Source: Orientia tsutsugamushi str. Boryong
Lineage (GTDB): Bacteria > Pseudomonadota > Alphaproteobacteria > Rickettsiales > Rickettsiaceae
NCBI RefSeq assembly: GCF_000063545.1
Contig: NC_009488.1
Span: 744,001-808,000 of the forward strand
Direction of reading: 5' to 3'
Length of the DNA: 64,000 nucleotides
Part shown: positions 1-9,310 of the stretch, piece by piece
How the letters are laid out: the number at the start of each line of letters is the position of its first letter
How positions within the stretch are numbered: position 1 is the first letter of the stretch
Program-made: the position numbers and the translations under genes
The notes under the pieces: model-generated
Told to the model about the DNA's origin: nothing
The model's input: only the letters and a program-made list of their open reading frames with translations
The model's database searches: none

Positions 1-2414
1 GTGATTATAATAATCCGCTATTGGTTGCAGTAAGGTCTAGTGCTGCAGTATCTATGCCTGGAATTATGAACACTATACTTAATCTAGGTATAAATGATAT
101 TATAGTTGAAGGATTAAGTACTGCAACAGGTAATAGAATTTTTGCATTAGATACTTATGTGCGCTTTATTCAAACTTATGGACAAGTAGTTATGGGAGTA
201 TCACCCGCAGAATTTGAACTTGCTTTAAATCAGTTTAAAACATTAAATAATATTACTAGTCAAGAGCAGCTAACTCCAGAACATTTGCATAATCTAATTA
301 CAATTTTTAAGCAAATTATTCATAAAGAAACTAAACAAGAATTTCCACAAGATGTTAATATTCAATTACACCAAGCTATTCAAGCAGTATTAAAATCATG
401 GATGAACCACCATGCTATTACGTATAGAAAACTTAACAATATTTCAGAAAATATTGGAACTGCTATTATTGTACAAACTATGGTTTTTGGTAATATGGGT
501 AGTGATTCAGCAACAGGAGTAGTGTTTACTAGAAATCCTTTAACAGGTGATAATAAACTATATGGCGAATTTTTAATTAATGCTCAAGGAGATAACGTTG
601 TATCTGGAGCTAGTATACCTAATTCCATATTAAGTGATAATAAGGATCAAAAATGCACCTTAAAGTATGCTATGCCTAAGATGTATGAAGAGTTATTACA
701 GCATTGCAAACAATTGGAACAGCATTACTGTAATATTCAAGATATTGAATTTACTATAGAAAAGCAGAAATTATATATATTACAGACAAGATCCGCAAAA
801 TGCACAGCATTAGCAACTATTAAGGCACTAGTAGATATGGTTGCCTCTGGGTTAATAACTAAAAAAGATGCGATAGCTAAAATCAATCCAATGTCACTCA
901 ATCAATTACTACACTCATATATTGATGAAAGTGAGAATTATAAAGTAATAACTCAAGGACTTCCGTCTACATCAGGAGCTGTAACTGGAGTAATTGCATT
1001 ATCAGTAGCTGCTGCTGAAAAATTATCTAATCAACATCATAAAGTGATTTTTATATGTTCGAATATTAGTCCAGAAGACATTAAAGCTATGCATATATCT
1101 TCTGGCATTTTAACTACTGGTGGAAATACAACTTCTCATGCAGCAATTCTTAGCAGAGCATTAGGAAAGCCATATATTTGCGCTGCTAAAGATGTTATAA
1201 TTGACCAACAGAATGGACTGATAAAGATAGGCGATATTAGTTTGTATCAAGGCAGTAAAATTACTATAGATGGTAACAGTGGTAAAGTATTTGTAGGAGA
1301 AGTAAGATTACTACAGCCAGAATTTTCTAAGGAATGCCAATTATTTATGGAGTGGGCTGATGAAATAAAAACAGTTGAGGTAAAGGCTAATGCAGATACT
1401 AGCGATGATGTAAAATTAGCACTGCGACTTGGGGCAACATCTATCGGTCTTTGCCGTACTGAGCATATGCTTCTTGAGGACAACAAAATTAGCCTAGTTC
1501 AGGAGACAATTATTGCTGATAATGATAAATGTAGATTGAATGCGCTTGAAAAATTGTTTTTGTTGCATAAAGCTGATTTTAAAGAGCTATTTGCTGCTAC
1601 AATGCAAACCCCAATTAATATCAGGCTACTTGACGCACCATTACATGAATTTCTACCTACAACATTTACAACTGCACACAATAGAATCATAGATAATCTA
1701 AACATTTCTCAAGAAACGTTTAATGCAAGAATTAACACGTTAAAGGAAGTAAATCCTATGTTAGGTCATAGAGGTTGTAGAATCGGTATAAGTTTCCCTG
1801 AAATTTATGAAATGCAGGTTCAAGCAATATTTGAAGCTGCAGCTGAAATATTACTTGAGTTAAAAGTTATGCCTAAAATTGAAGTTACTATACCGTTAAT
1901 TAGCCATAAAAAAGAGTTGCAATTGTTAAAGCAAATAATTTATAAAATAGTAGAAAAAGTAGAACAGCAAAAATTACTTAAATATAGATGTAAGTTTGAT
2001 TATACAATAGGAACTATGATTGAATTGCCTAGAGCTGCTCTTCAGGCATATGAACTGGCTCAGGAAGTGGATTTTTTCTGTTTTGGTACTAACGATTTAA
2101 CGCAAACTACATATGGTATTTCAAGAGATGATTCTACATCTTTTATTAATCAATATATTGAAAATGATATTTTTGCAGCTGATCCTTTTGCAACTTTAGA
2201 TTGCGAAGCTGTAGGTGAATTAATTCAAATAGCCATTGAACGTGGCAGAACTGCTAAAAAACATCTGAAAATAGGAATTTGTGGTGAACATGCTGCTGAT
2301 TTAAATTCAGTAGAATTTTTTCATAAAGTTAAAGTAGATTCAATATCATGTTCGCCATATAAAATTCCAATTGCTAGATTAGCAGCAGCACAAGCAGCAT
2401 TAAAAAATAATTAA
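1..2414 (+). CDS. ppdK: pyruvate phosphate dikinase (5' end outside window)
   Basis: This enzyme interconverts pyruvate and phosphoenolpyruvate using ATP/AMP and PPi. The reading frame is open from base 3, so the true start and roughly 90 N-terminal residues lie before the window. Visible are the end of the nucleotide-binding domain (VAVRSSAAVSMPGIM, and TGVVFTRNP further on), the phosphohistidine domain with TTGGNTTSHAAIL (the catalytic His codon is 1137-1139), and the C-terminal PEP/pyruvate barrel with GHRGCRIGI, FCFGTNDLTQTT and GICGEH carrying the catalytic Cys. Length and domain order fit the roughly 880-residue family. The frame is intact to the TAA at 2412-2414. In obligate intracellular bacteria the enzyme feeds PEP into limited central metabolism; that role is inferred here. 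Confidence 0.96.
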   Translation, partial: DYNNPLLVAVRSSAAVSMPGIMNTILNLGINDIIVEGLSTATGNRIFALDTYVRFIQTYGQVVMGVSPAEFELALNQFKTLNNITSQEQLTPEHLHNLITIFKQIIHKETKQEFPQDVNIQLHQAIQAVLKSWMNHHAITYRKLNNISENIGTAIIVQTMVFGNMGSDSATGVVFTRNPLTGDNKLYGEFLINAQGDNVVSGASIPNSILSDNKDQKCTLKYAMPKMYEELLQHCKQLEQHYCNIQDIEFTIEKQKLYILQTRSAKCTALATIKALVDMVASGLITKKDAIAKINPMSLNQLLHSYIDESENYKVITQGLPSTSGAVTGVIALSVAAAEKLSNQHHKVIFICSNISPEDIKAMHISSGILTTGGNTTSHAAILSRALGKPYICAAKDVIIDQQNGLIKIGDISLYQGSKITIDGNSGKVFVGEVRLLQPEFSKECQLFMEWADEIKTVEVKANADTSDDVKLALRLGATSIGLCRTEHMLLEDNKISLVQETIIADNDKCRLNALEKLFLLHKADFKELFAATMQTPINIRLLDAPLHEFLPTTFTTAHNRIIDNLNISQETFNARINTLKEVNPMLGHRGCRIGISFPEIYEMQVQAIFEAAAEILLELKVMPKIEVTIPLISHKKELQLLKQIIYKIVEKVEQQKLLKYRCKFDYTIGTMIELPRAALQAYELAQEVDFFCFGTNDLTQTTYGISRDDSTSFINQYIENDIFAADPFATLDCEAVGELIQIAIERGRTAKKHLKIGICGEHAADLNSVEFFHKVKVDSISCSPYKIPIARLAAAQAALKNN

Positions 2415-2843
2415 CTACGAGTTAGATATAAGAAATAATGTAAAAAATCTAGAAGAATAAATTTTAATGCTTATAGCTTAATTCGAGAAGGTAGTTGCAC
2501 ATTGTAAAGATAAAAAGACAGAATCAAAAAAGTCCTTCTTAAAAAAGAAACAGAAATTTTGTTAGGTTTAAAAACATAAGCAAGGCAATGCAGAGAGGAC
2601 ATTAGTTTGAAAATTCATAACAAGACCTATAGCAAGTGTGATCAATATGAAAAAGATGTTCTGACTGACCATTATATAGTTTCTATAAAAATGCCAGTTT
2701 CCAGGTATACAGAAGGTAACCAACTTAATGCATCTCTGATAAGTGAAACATGGTAAGCATATTACTAGGCATATGATAGTAGGTAAGAGAGGCCTTAGAA
2801 AGTAAACGACACTGAGTCGAAAGACTAAAAGAATTAATAACTA
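2415..2843. other. intergenic stretch without a recognisable gene
   Basis: No open frame with a recognisable product was seen in these 429 bases. The part near 2790-2830 (a GAAAGTAAACGACAC-like stretch) faintly recalls group II intron debris found elsewhere in the window, but this is too weak to call. Confidence 0.4.
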
Positions 2844-2857
2844 TAGTCATTTACAAT

Positions 2858-3764
2858 AGACTTCTTTCGAAACTATACAATGATGTAAAATGGTGTTATA
2901 AAAATCTGATTTGAAGTAATAATGAAATTAGATCAGATTAAAGAGTTAAAGGATGAAAAATTTCGTCGATTAACAGTAGTAAGGAAGGGAACATTCTCAA
3001 AGATGGTGGATATTTTGAGGAAAGCTGATGGTGTTAAGAAATCAAAAGGAAGGCGTAAAAATAAGCTCAATTTGGAGGAACAGTTATTGATGGTCTTAGA
3101 ATACCTTAGAGAATACTGTACTTATTTTCATATAGGTCAGAACTATGGGATTAGTGAAAGTTCAGCATATAAAGCTGTAAAATGGGTAGAAGACACCTTA
3201 GTTAAACACCCAAACTTTGCTCTTCCAGGTCGTAAAGCTCTAATGAATAGCGATATGAATTATGAAGTAGTCTTGATTGATGCTACTGAGAGTCCAATAG
3301 AAAGACCCAAAAAAAACAAAAATTCTATTATTCAGGAAAGAAGAAAAGGCATACACTAAAGACTCAAATAGTGGTAGACAAGAAAACACGCCAAGTAATA
3401 TGTACAGATTTTTCTAACGGTAAAAAACATGACTTTAGATTATTTAAGGAATCCAAAATTCTTATCCACCCTAAGATTAAAGCGATTACTGATACAGGAT
3501 ATCAAGGTATACAAAAAATTCACAATAATTCTGCATTACCAAAGAAAAAAAGCAAAAAAAATCCTTTAACTAAAAATGATAAAAAGAATAATCGTAGGTT
3601 AGCAGGAGAAAGAGTTGTCAATGAAAACGTTATTGCTATGCTAAAACGGTTCAAAATTATTGCTGACAAATATCGAAATAGACGTAAAAGATTCGGTCTT
3701 AGATTTAATTTGATCTCTGGCATTTATAATTTTGAACTACCTTAACCAGTTTCGAAAGAGGTCT
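2858..3764 (+). mobile_element. IS5-family insertion sequence, copy 1 (907 bp)
   Basis: Imperfect 18-bp inverted repeats (AGACTTCTTTCGAAACT at the left, AGTTTCGAAAGAGGTCT at the right) bound the element. It is flanked by a 3-bp direct repeat AAT (2855-2857 and 3765-3767). It carries a two-frame DDE transposase. The same 907-bp unit recurs at 9311-10217 and 40382-41288, with 1-bp variants at 29229-30134 and as the outer element at 8838-10655. Its host sequence here is a 100-bp MITE. Confidence 0.93.
2922..3745 (+). CDS. IS5-family transposase, two frames joined by a -1 frameshift
   Basis: Frame A (2922-3359, 145 aa) holds an N-terminal helix-turn-helix domain (ISESSAYKAVKWVED) and the first catalytic Asp in VVLIDATESPIERP (D120). 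Frame B (its own first ATG-like start is 3371, 124 aa) holds the second Asp (AITDTGYQG) and the Glu region (RVVNENVIAMLKRF), plus the YRNRRKRFGLRFNLI tail typical of IS5 (IS427/IS1031-like) transposases. The frames meet at an A8-C run at 3309-3317. A heptamer A AAA AAC sits in the correct phase for -1 slippage at 3311-3317, and the -1 frame is open into frame B. A fused product of about 275 residues is therefore likely. That fusion occurs is an inference. Confidence 0.9.
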
Positions 3765-3863
3765 AATGAAGTTTGAGTATATAAAAAGCGATAATAGCAT
3801 CATAAGATTTACCAACATGATATTTTATACGCAAACTTCATTGTAAATGACTATAGACTCTTC

Positions 3864-4013
3864 ATTAAACCAGTTTCGAAAGAGGTCTAATATATTTTTT
3901 CATGTTGGGTTATTTCTTTTTTATTTAAATTTTCTTTTTAACTCAACATTATCTCCTTGTATACATTTTATTCACTACCTTGCATATCTTCCATTATCCT
4001 GATCTGGCGTTAT
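3864..4013 (-). mobile_element. IS5 right-end scrap joined to an IS982 5'-end fragment
   Basis: Bases 3864-3888 are only the last 25 or so bases of the IS5-family element (CCAGTTTCGAAAGAGGTCT). Bases 3889-4013 are, on the minus strand, the 5' end and leader of the IS982-type element (terminal ATCTGGCGTTAT, then the start codon region), matching 18005-18113. No transposase of useful length remains. Confidence 0.75.
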
Positions 4014-4149
4014 TAGACTATAGTTAGAATAAGAATTGCAGTAATAGTATACAGAAAAGCGTAATAGAAGGAATAAAAAAAGATAAGAGGGAGTATAAAG
4101 ATCTCAAAACTAAATAAAAAATAGTAATAAGCTTACATCTCTATATGAC

Positions 4150-4824
4150 CTATTTTTTATATTGAACTCTGGTTAGTATAGTTACTGCTAGGTAAAATAG
4201 TGGAGTACTTAATATAGTAAATAATAATTTAAAAGTATAGCTGTTAAATATTAAATTAAATGCTATCTGAATAGGTAGAATTTTAAATATACATAAAAAT
4301 CCTACAACAATACACGTATCAATAAACAAAGAAATTGCAGTACTGACATTATTTCTGACTAATAAATATTTTCCCTTAGTCAGTGATTTTAATCCTAGAT
4401 ATATGTTTATATCAACAATTTGCGATATATAACTAGCTAATAACGAACCAACAAAAGCTATATGATACATACTAAACATTTGATTAAAAAGATTATTATC
4501 AATTTTAGACCAGCTAGTTGCATTAAGTAAACTGAAAACTTTAATGATTACAGCAACTAATATATTCATTAATATTGCCATTCTAATGCAGTATTTTGCA
4601 TGATTTTTTCCATAAAATTCAGCTATTATATCTGTAATTAGAAAATTTATAGGATACAATATAGCTCCTACAGAAAGTTCAAAAATATGCAACCCGAAAA
4701 ACGGCAAATAAACAAATTTTTGATAAACCATATTGTTAGTTATAACTAATACAGAAAATAGAACACATAATGCTATGTATAATTTATTCTGATCAGTTAA
4801 TATTAATATATTCTTTTGATGCAT
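4150..4824 (-). CDS. yhhQ: queuosine precursor transporter (YhhQ/VUT family)
   Basis: A 224-residue polytopic inner-membrane protein of the YhhQ/DUF165 family, whose members import queuosine precursors for tRNA modification. Family marks are IFELSVGAILYPINFLITDIIAEFYGKNHAKYCI (the YP...TD..AE.YG pattern) at about residues 48-82 and several hydrophobic helices. The length is usual for the family. It stands alone between two inverted IS982 5' fragments (3889-4013 and 4840-5100). The start ATG at 4822-4824 gives the expected N-terminus, MHQKNILILTDQNKL. The substrate is taken from family knowledge. Confidence 0.88.
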   Translation of the reverse strand: MHQKNILILTDQNKLYIALCVLFSVLVITNNMVYQKFVYLPFFGLHIFELSVGAILYPINFLITDIIAEFYGKNHAKYCIRMAILMNILVAVIIKVFSLLNATSWSKIDNNLFNQMFSMYHIAFVGSLLASYISQIVDINIYLGLKSLTKGKYLLVRNNVSTAISLFIDTCIVVGFLCIFKILPIQIAFNLIFNSYTFKLLFTILSTPLFYLAVTILTRVQYKK

Positions 4825-4839
4825 TACTCTATAAATACT

Positions 4840-5100
4840 GGATTAGGATGATGAAAAGTATGAAAATTATAGCATAAAAGGTATATAAAGGGAAAATGTT
4901 GAATTACAAAGAAAATTTAAATAAAAATAAAACAACCCAACATGAAAAAATGTATTATAACAGTATACTATTTAATAGATAATTTTTGCAAGATATATCA
5001 AGAGTGGGAAAGAAAGAGATTAATATCAAGTAGTAATCAAAAGAACAAAGATGGAAAATTATCCTTAGCTGAGTTATTAACAGCAGAAAAGGATATAATC
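4840..5100 (+). pseudogene. IS982-type element, 5' end and transposase N-terminus
   Basis: This stretch matches, in plus orientation, the 5' end of the IS982-type element at 16981-18113. It has the leader, then a start at 4942 giving MKKCIITVYYLIDNFCK...EWERKRL and KLSLAELLT. It breaks off after about 50 residues; the following residues up to 5133 are unrelated. The DDE catalytic region is absent, so this is a dead fragment rather than a small gene. Confidence 0.8.
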
Positions 5101-5133
5101 ATAAAAGTCTTCAAAGGTAATATTTCGTTATAA

Positions 5134-5494
5134 CTTTTAATACATTACATAAAATACAACTTAATTCAGAACTATGTATTTAACATTTGCTGATCTAATA
5201 TTTTTAGCAAATATGCCTGGTGTAATATCCATTCTTAATAACTGATTATTCTTTGTAAGCTTTCTGTATTACACTTTTCATACTTTCCATTATCCTAATC
5301 TGGCGTTACTATCCTTATTAATAAGCTGCTGTACTTTTTCAATATCACAATCTTTAATAGCGATATATAAAGCATATTTAGTCTTAGATTTAGATATCAT
5401 ATATTTAATCGCTTCATTCTTAATTATTTACTATATTAACTAGCATTAAGTCTACAATTGTTAATACTGCTATTTTTAACTGTTAGAATAGAAT
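5134..5494. other. intergenic; IS982 terminal scrap and possible ankyrin-type fragment
   Basis: Bases 5285-5307 repeat the IS982 end (CCTAATCTGGCGTTACT). On the minus strand, 5310-5425 translates to a short ankyrin-like piece (YALYIAIKDCDIEKVQQLI) with no start and no continuation. It could be the stub of an ankyrin gene, which are plentiful in this genus, but the evidence is thin. Confidence 0.35.
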
Positions 5495-5746
5495 AGGATT
5501 TAATTCAGAAATTATCTAATAATTCTATGGTTGTGATAGACAATGCAAGTTTTCATAAAAGTCCTCATTTAAAACTATGATAGAAAAAGATAGACATAGA
5601 CATATATTAAAGTATTTACCTCCATGATTTAAATCTTATTAAAAAAATTGTTTCAAGCTAAATCAAGAAGAATCAAATATCACTGTGATGTAGACGCCTT
5701 TTTCCAAAATGATATAACATAACTGTTTTATACTGTTTAGCTATAT
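5495..5746 (+). pseudogene. IS630-type transposase C-terminal relic (second IS630 type)
   Basis: The translation shows MVVIDNASFHKSPHLK and LKYLPP, the DDE motif and PYSPDLN region of an IS630 transposase, with stops and frameshifts. It ends at an element terminus ACTGTTTTATACTGTTTAGCTATAT (5725-5749), an inverted-repeat type that also occurs at 16711, 21075, 44629, 45173 and 45430. It is non-functional. Confidence 0.75.
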
Positions 5747-5829
5747 AACCTCATATTGCATATTAATAATATGTTATTGTAAATAAAAAATCATAATGTT
5801 ATAATTAATAAGCTAATAAGCTATGGCAA

Positions 5830-6141
5830 TAAGTTTTATTAAGAATAGAGGTAGTGGACCCGGGGGCAGTACTCGGCACCTCCACCAAGCTATGAAGTAG
5901 TTGTGTTTTACGGGGGTGACAAAGTTTCGACACACCTAATAAAATAATAAATTTTGCCCGATATGATTCCGTCGTTTTAAGCAGTATTTATAAAAATTGT
6001 TTAAATGGGTCAAAAAAAGAAATGCAAATGATAACATAAAGCATTCTACAGACGGTAATTTCCAATTGAGTGCATTAGCAGCTTAAGGAAATTGGCGTAC
6101 TGAGCGGTAGTAGGGCTTACCGGGCAACAGAAAAGCCCTAA
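5830..6141 (+). ncRNA. ssrA: transfer-messenger RNA, permuted two-piece type
   Basis: tmRNA rescues stalled ribosomes and tags the nascent peptide. The acceptor piece comes first: a T-arm-like stem CCGGG/CTCGG, then CACCTCC and CCA ending at 5887. After a 24-base spacer the coding piece starts at 5912 with GGGGGTG. This pairs over 7 bp with CACCTCC, rebuilding the acceptor stem, which is the circularly permuted arrangement known for Alphaproteobacteria. The tag frame runs 6024-6086 and reads ANDNIKHSTDGNFQLSALAA followed by TAA. The ANDN start and LAA end are hallmarks. The 5' limit of the acceptor piece and the 3' limit of the coding piece (about 6141, after a GGGCTT/AAGCCC hairpin) are estimates. 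Confidence 0.93.
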
Positions 6142-6180
6142 TTAATCTACTTAAAACACAAAAATATACTATTTCTTGTA

Positions 6181-6909
6181 ATGTTAGCTAATCCATTAAG
6201 CCAGTTTTTGATTAAACCTATTATACCTCTAAAAGCGCTAGGTTATAATATCAGCATTACTAACTCAGCAGTGGCTATGATATTTGTCAGCATAGCCGCT
6301 AGTTTGTTGTTGATTATAGCATTTGTTAATAGTAAACTTGTTCCTTCAAGGTGGCAAGCTTTTGGAGAAATATTATACGAGTCAAACATAAAACTAGTAC
6401 ATAGCATTATAGGTCCACAAGGGAAAGTTTTTTTTCCTTTGATACTTACTTTATTTCTTTTTATTAGTCTTGGTAACATTATTGGAATGGTTCCACATGC
6501 CTTTACATTTACTAGCCATATAATAGTTACATTCAGTTTAGCAATGATAGTATTTACTACTACTTTAGTTTATGGCATCTATAGACACAAGTTAGGATTT
6601 TTTTCGTTATTCTTACCCAAAAATATACCTCTTTGGTTAGCACCGATAATGGTCATAATTGAATTATGTGTTTTCATTTCTAAACCAATTAGTTTATCTC
6701 TACGACTAACTGCAAATATGGTAGCAGGACATATATTACTAAAAATTATTGCTTGGTCTATTGTTAGTTTAACTTGGTTTTTTAAGCCATTGCCTATAGC
6801 TTTAGTTATTGTACTCATTGGATTTGAATTATTTATTTCTATCCTACAAGCATATATTTTTACAATTTTATCTTGTGTATATTTAAGAGATGTAGTAAAT
6901 TTACATTGA
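6181..6909 (+). CDS. atpB: F0F1 ATP synthase subunit a
   Basis: Membrane subunit a of the proton channel, 242 residues with about six hydrophobic helices. The conserved SLRLTANMVAGHIL segment (around residue 175) carries the essential arginine that faces the c-ring, and the C-terminal segment LIGFELFISILQAYIFTIL is also typical. It is the first gene of an F0-only cluster atpB-atpE-atpF'-atpF. F1 genes are not here, as is usual in Rickettsiales, where F0 and F1 operons are separate. The start at 6181 lies about 40 bp after the tmRNA, so the operon may share its upstream promoter region. Confidence 0.96.
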   Translation: MLANPLSQFLIKPIIPLKALGYNISITNSAVAMIFVSIAASLLLIIAFVNSKLVPSRWQAFGEILYESNIKLVHSIIGPQGKVFFPLILTLFLFISLGNIIGMVPHAFTFTSHIIVTFSLAMIVFTTTLVYGIYRHKLGFFSLFLPKNIPLWLAPIMVIIELCVFISKPISLSLRLTANMVAGHILLKIIAWSIVSLTWFFKPLPIALVIVLIGFELFISILQAYIFTILSCVYLRDVVNLH

Positions 6910-6964
6910 AAATATAGTATGTAATACTATATTTAAATAACAAAATTATACAGGAGATTAATGC

Positions 6965-7189
6965 ATGGACCCTATATCTTTTAAGTACATAGCTATAGCT
7001 TTCATGGCGTTTGGCATGGCTGGAGCAGCATTAGGAGTTGCAAGCATATTTAATGCACTGATGAATTCTATAGCCCGTAACCCTTCAGCTATTGAAGATT
7101 TACAGAAGGCTGCTTTAATTGGAGCTGGACTAGCTGAAGCTATGGGGTTATTTTCGTTTATTTTGGCAATATTATTAATGTTTACTTAA
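6965..7189 (+). CDS. atpE: F0F1 ATP synthase subunit c
   Basis: A 74-residue hairpin of two membrane helices forming the c-ring. The polar loop SIARNPSA (about 35-42) and the proton-carrying Glu58 in LAEAMGLF are present. A clear ribosome binding site (AGGAGATT) lies just before the ATG at 6965. Length and composition are typical of alphaproteobacterial c subunits. It is followed after only 7 bp by atpF'. Confidence 0.97.
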
Positions 7190-7196
7190 AAAGTAT

Positions 7197-7694
7197 ATGC
7201 CTCAATTAGATTATATTTTTTTTCCTACACAGTTATTTTGGTTAGTTATTACTTTTACTTTTTTATTATTAATGATCAACTTTGTAATTGTACCTTTAGC
7301 TGAAAAGCTCTTTAGCAAAAGAAATGATCATATTTCTTCATACATCAAAAAAGCCGAGCAAACTAATATTCAAATACAAAAAATTAATGAAGAGGTTAGC
7401 CGTATTGCTCGCATGTCTGAACTTGAAGCTGAAGAAATTATAAACCAGGCAAAAAAATCTACTGAAGAAATTTATAATCAAAGATTGATGAAACATTCTC
7501 AAAAAATTGATCAAAAAGTTACAGATTGTATTGCCGAAATTGAAAAAATGACAATAAATTTTCAAAATAGTTATAAAGAGCAAGTAATTAAATATTCACA
7601 AGATCTCATAAAAAAACTTACGAATCATGAAGCTAATATTGATCAGTTGCATAAGTATTATAATAAATTAAATAACAATAAAACAATTAATTAA
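7197..7694 (+). CDS. atpF': F0F1 ATP synthase subunit b'
   Basis: One N-terminal membrane helix (FFPTQLFWLVITFTFLLLMI, about 8-27) is followed by a long charged helical stalk, the form of subunit b/b'. The QLDYIFFPTQLFWL start and its position directly after atpE identify it as the b' subunit of the peripheral stalk, which pairs with b in Alphaproteobacteria. It has 165 residues, close to the usual length. The gene is sometimes called atpG or atpX. Confidence 0.9.
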   Translation: MPQLDYIFFPTQLFWLVITFTFLLLMINFVIVPLAEKLFSKRNDHISSYIKKAEQTNIQIQKINEEVSRIARMSELEAEEIINQAKKSTEEIYNQRLMKHSQKIDQKVTDCIAEIEKMTINFQNSYKEQVIKYSQDLIKKLTNHEANIDQLHKYYNKLNNNKTIN

Positions 7695-7706
7695 GAGAGT
7701 ATAAAA

Positions 7707-8172
7707 GTGCTACTTTGTTTTATTCTATTTTATTATTATTTGCTATAGGCCTTTTAAGAACTTTTTAATAAATATTTTAGACTGTAAAATCAAAAATATA
7801 AGAAGCAAAATAGACCAGTCAATCTCTATCAGTAATAATGCTGAAGAAATGCTTATTGAAGCTAAAAAAAAGTTAATAGAAGCAAAACATAGAAAAATAA
7901 CTACAGTTACCCAAGCGCAAAAGATAGCTAATAACATTACTGAATCAAGATTAAACGAGTTAGAGATAAGAATCAAAGAATATGAATTGCACGCTCATGA
8001 GAGAATTGAATACGAGAAATATAAAGCTAAAGAAAGAATATTTAGCCATTTTTTTGATTTTTCTAGTAATATTGCTTTAAAGTATATTAATAATACACTA
8101 CAAAATCCTACAACAAATATGATAACAAGCATGATTGATAATAAGTATAAAAATCAAAATGCCAACCACTAA
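7707..8172 (+). pseudogene. atpF: F0F1 ATP synthase subunit b, N-terminus frameshifted
   Basis: The C-terminal part (7849-8172) is a charged helical stalk of subunit b. In the same frame upstream, 7711-7848 reads YFVLFYFIIICYRPFKNFL and onward, which is the membrane helix and the 'YRP' step seen in subunit b. That frame has no ATG, GTG or TTG start; a stop lies at 7702-7704. A GTG at 7707, with AGAGAG 5-12 bases before it, opens a different frame (LLCFILFYYYLL, then stop). A single-base change in the ATTATTATT stretch near 7730-7740 would join them. Either the gene is frameshifted, or it uses slippage or an unusual start such as ATT, or the sequence has an error. Since atpF is normally essential, the last two deserve weight. 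Confidence 0.75.
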
Positions 8173-8429
8173 AAAATTAATATTCTTATCTAAATTAGAT
8201 ACTATAACTTATGCAAAATGAGTGATATTAATATAAAATTTATATGAGGAAAAAAGCTTTTAAAATGAAAGTCAAAACCTATAGTTTAAATTAACAACTA
8301 TTACAGCTATAATAGTAAAATATAGCATAAATCTTATTTCTTTGAGTTAGTTAAATTGCTTTAACACCGAATGTATATGACATAAATGAGTTATGTTCTA
8401 CCTCTATGCCTATAATCTTAAAGTCTACG

Positions 8430-8837
8430 TATTTTGCAAGATATATCAAGAGTGTAAAAGAAAGAGATTAATACCAAGTAATGATCAAAGGAACAGAGAT
8501 GGATAGTTATCCTTAGCTGAGTTATTAACAATAGTGATATATTTTTATTTATCTTCATGCAAGGATTTTAAAAATTATTATCTATATTACGCACGTAATA
8601 AGTATAAAGGATACTTTTGTTTACCAAGTTATAGTAGAATAATACAACAGAATGTTGCTACCACTCAAATGCATTGTCTAGGAGATGAGACAGGTATATT
8701 ATATCGATTCTATAAAGTTAGCAATTTATCATAACAAATATATTTCCAGCAATAGAGTTTGTAATAAAATTTCTAAAATTTGCAAGAGTAGTTATTGCTT
8801 GTTCTTAGGCTTTAAGCTACATCTTGTAATTAATAAT
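8430..8837 (+). pseudogene. IS982-type transposase fragment
   Basis: In pieces this reads FCKIYQE, LSLAELLT, YFYLSSCKDFKNYYLYYARNKYKGYFCLPSYSRI, ETGILYRF and FKLHLVINN. This is the N-terminal half of the same IS982-type transposase found reversed at 16981-18113. It has several frameshifts and stops. It is cut off at 8837 by an IS5-family element, and the remainder is not present beyond that element. Confidence 0.8.
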
Positions 8838-9310
8838 AGACTTCTTTCGAAACTAGACAATGATGTAGAATGGTGTTATAAATATGTGATTTGAAGTAAT
8901 AATGAAATTAGATCAGATTAAAGAGTTAAAGGATGAAAAATTTCGTCGATTAACAGGAGTAAGGAAGGGAACATTTGCAAAGATGGTGGATATTTTGAGG
9001 AAAGCTGATGGTCTTAAGAAATCAAAAAGTAGGCGTAAAAATAAGCTCAATTTGGAGGAACAGTTGCTGATGGTCTTAGAATACCTTAGAGAATACTGTA
9101 CTTATTTCCATATAGGTCAGAAACTATGGGATTAGTGAAAGTTCAGCATATAAAGCTGTTAAATGGGTAGAAGGCACCTTAGTTAAACACCCAAACTTTG
9201 CTCTTCCAAGTCGTAAAACTCTAATGAAGAGTGATATGAATTATAAAGTAGTCTTGATTGATGCTACTAAGAGTCCTATAGAAAGACATAAAAAAAACAA
9301 AAATTCTATT

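Larger units (their letters stand above)
2844..3853. mobile_element. 100-bp IS630-type MITE, split by an IS5-family insertion
   Basis: The termini are TAGTCATTTACAAT at the left and its complement at the right (GTAAATGACTA, ending at 3853), each flanked by TA. Removing the IS at 2858-3764 and one 3-bp target copy leaves 100 bp. This matches the uninterrupted MITE at 18266-18365 in length and almost in sequence. The termini match those of the IS630-type element at 43731-44626, which could supply the transposase. Confidence 0.85.

Noticed and set aside
4942-5133. 63-codon small protein
   Set aside because: Its first 50 residues are the start of the IS982-type transposase and the rest is run-on, so it is a fragment, not a gene.
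8534-8894. two overlapping small frames
   Set aside because: Both are frameshifted pieces of the IS982-type transposase running into the IS5-family inverted repeat.
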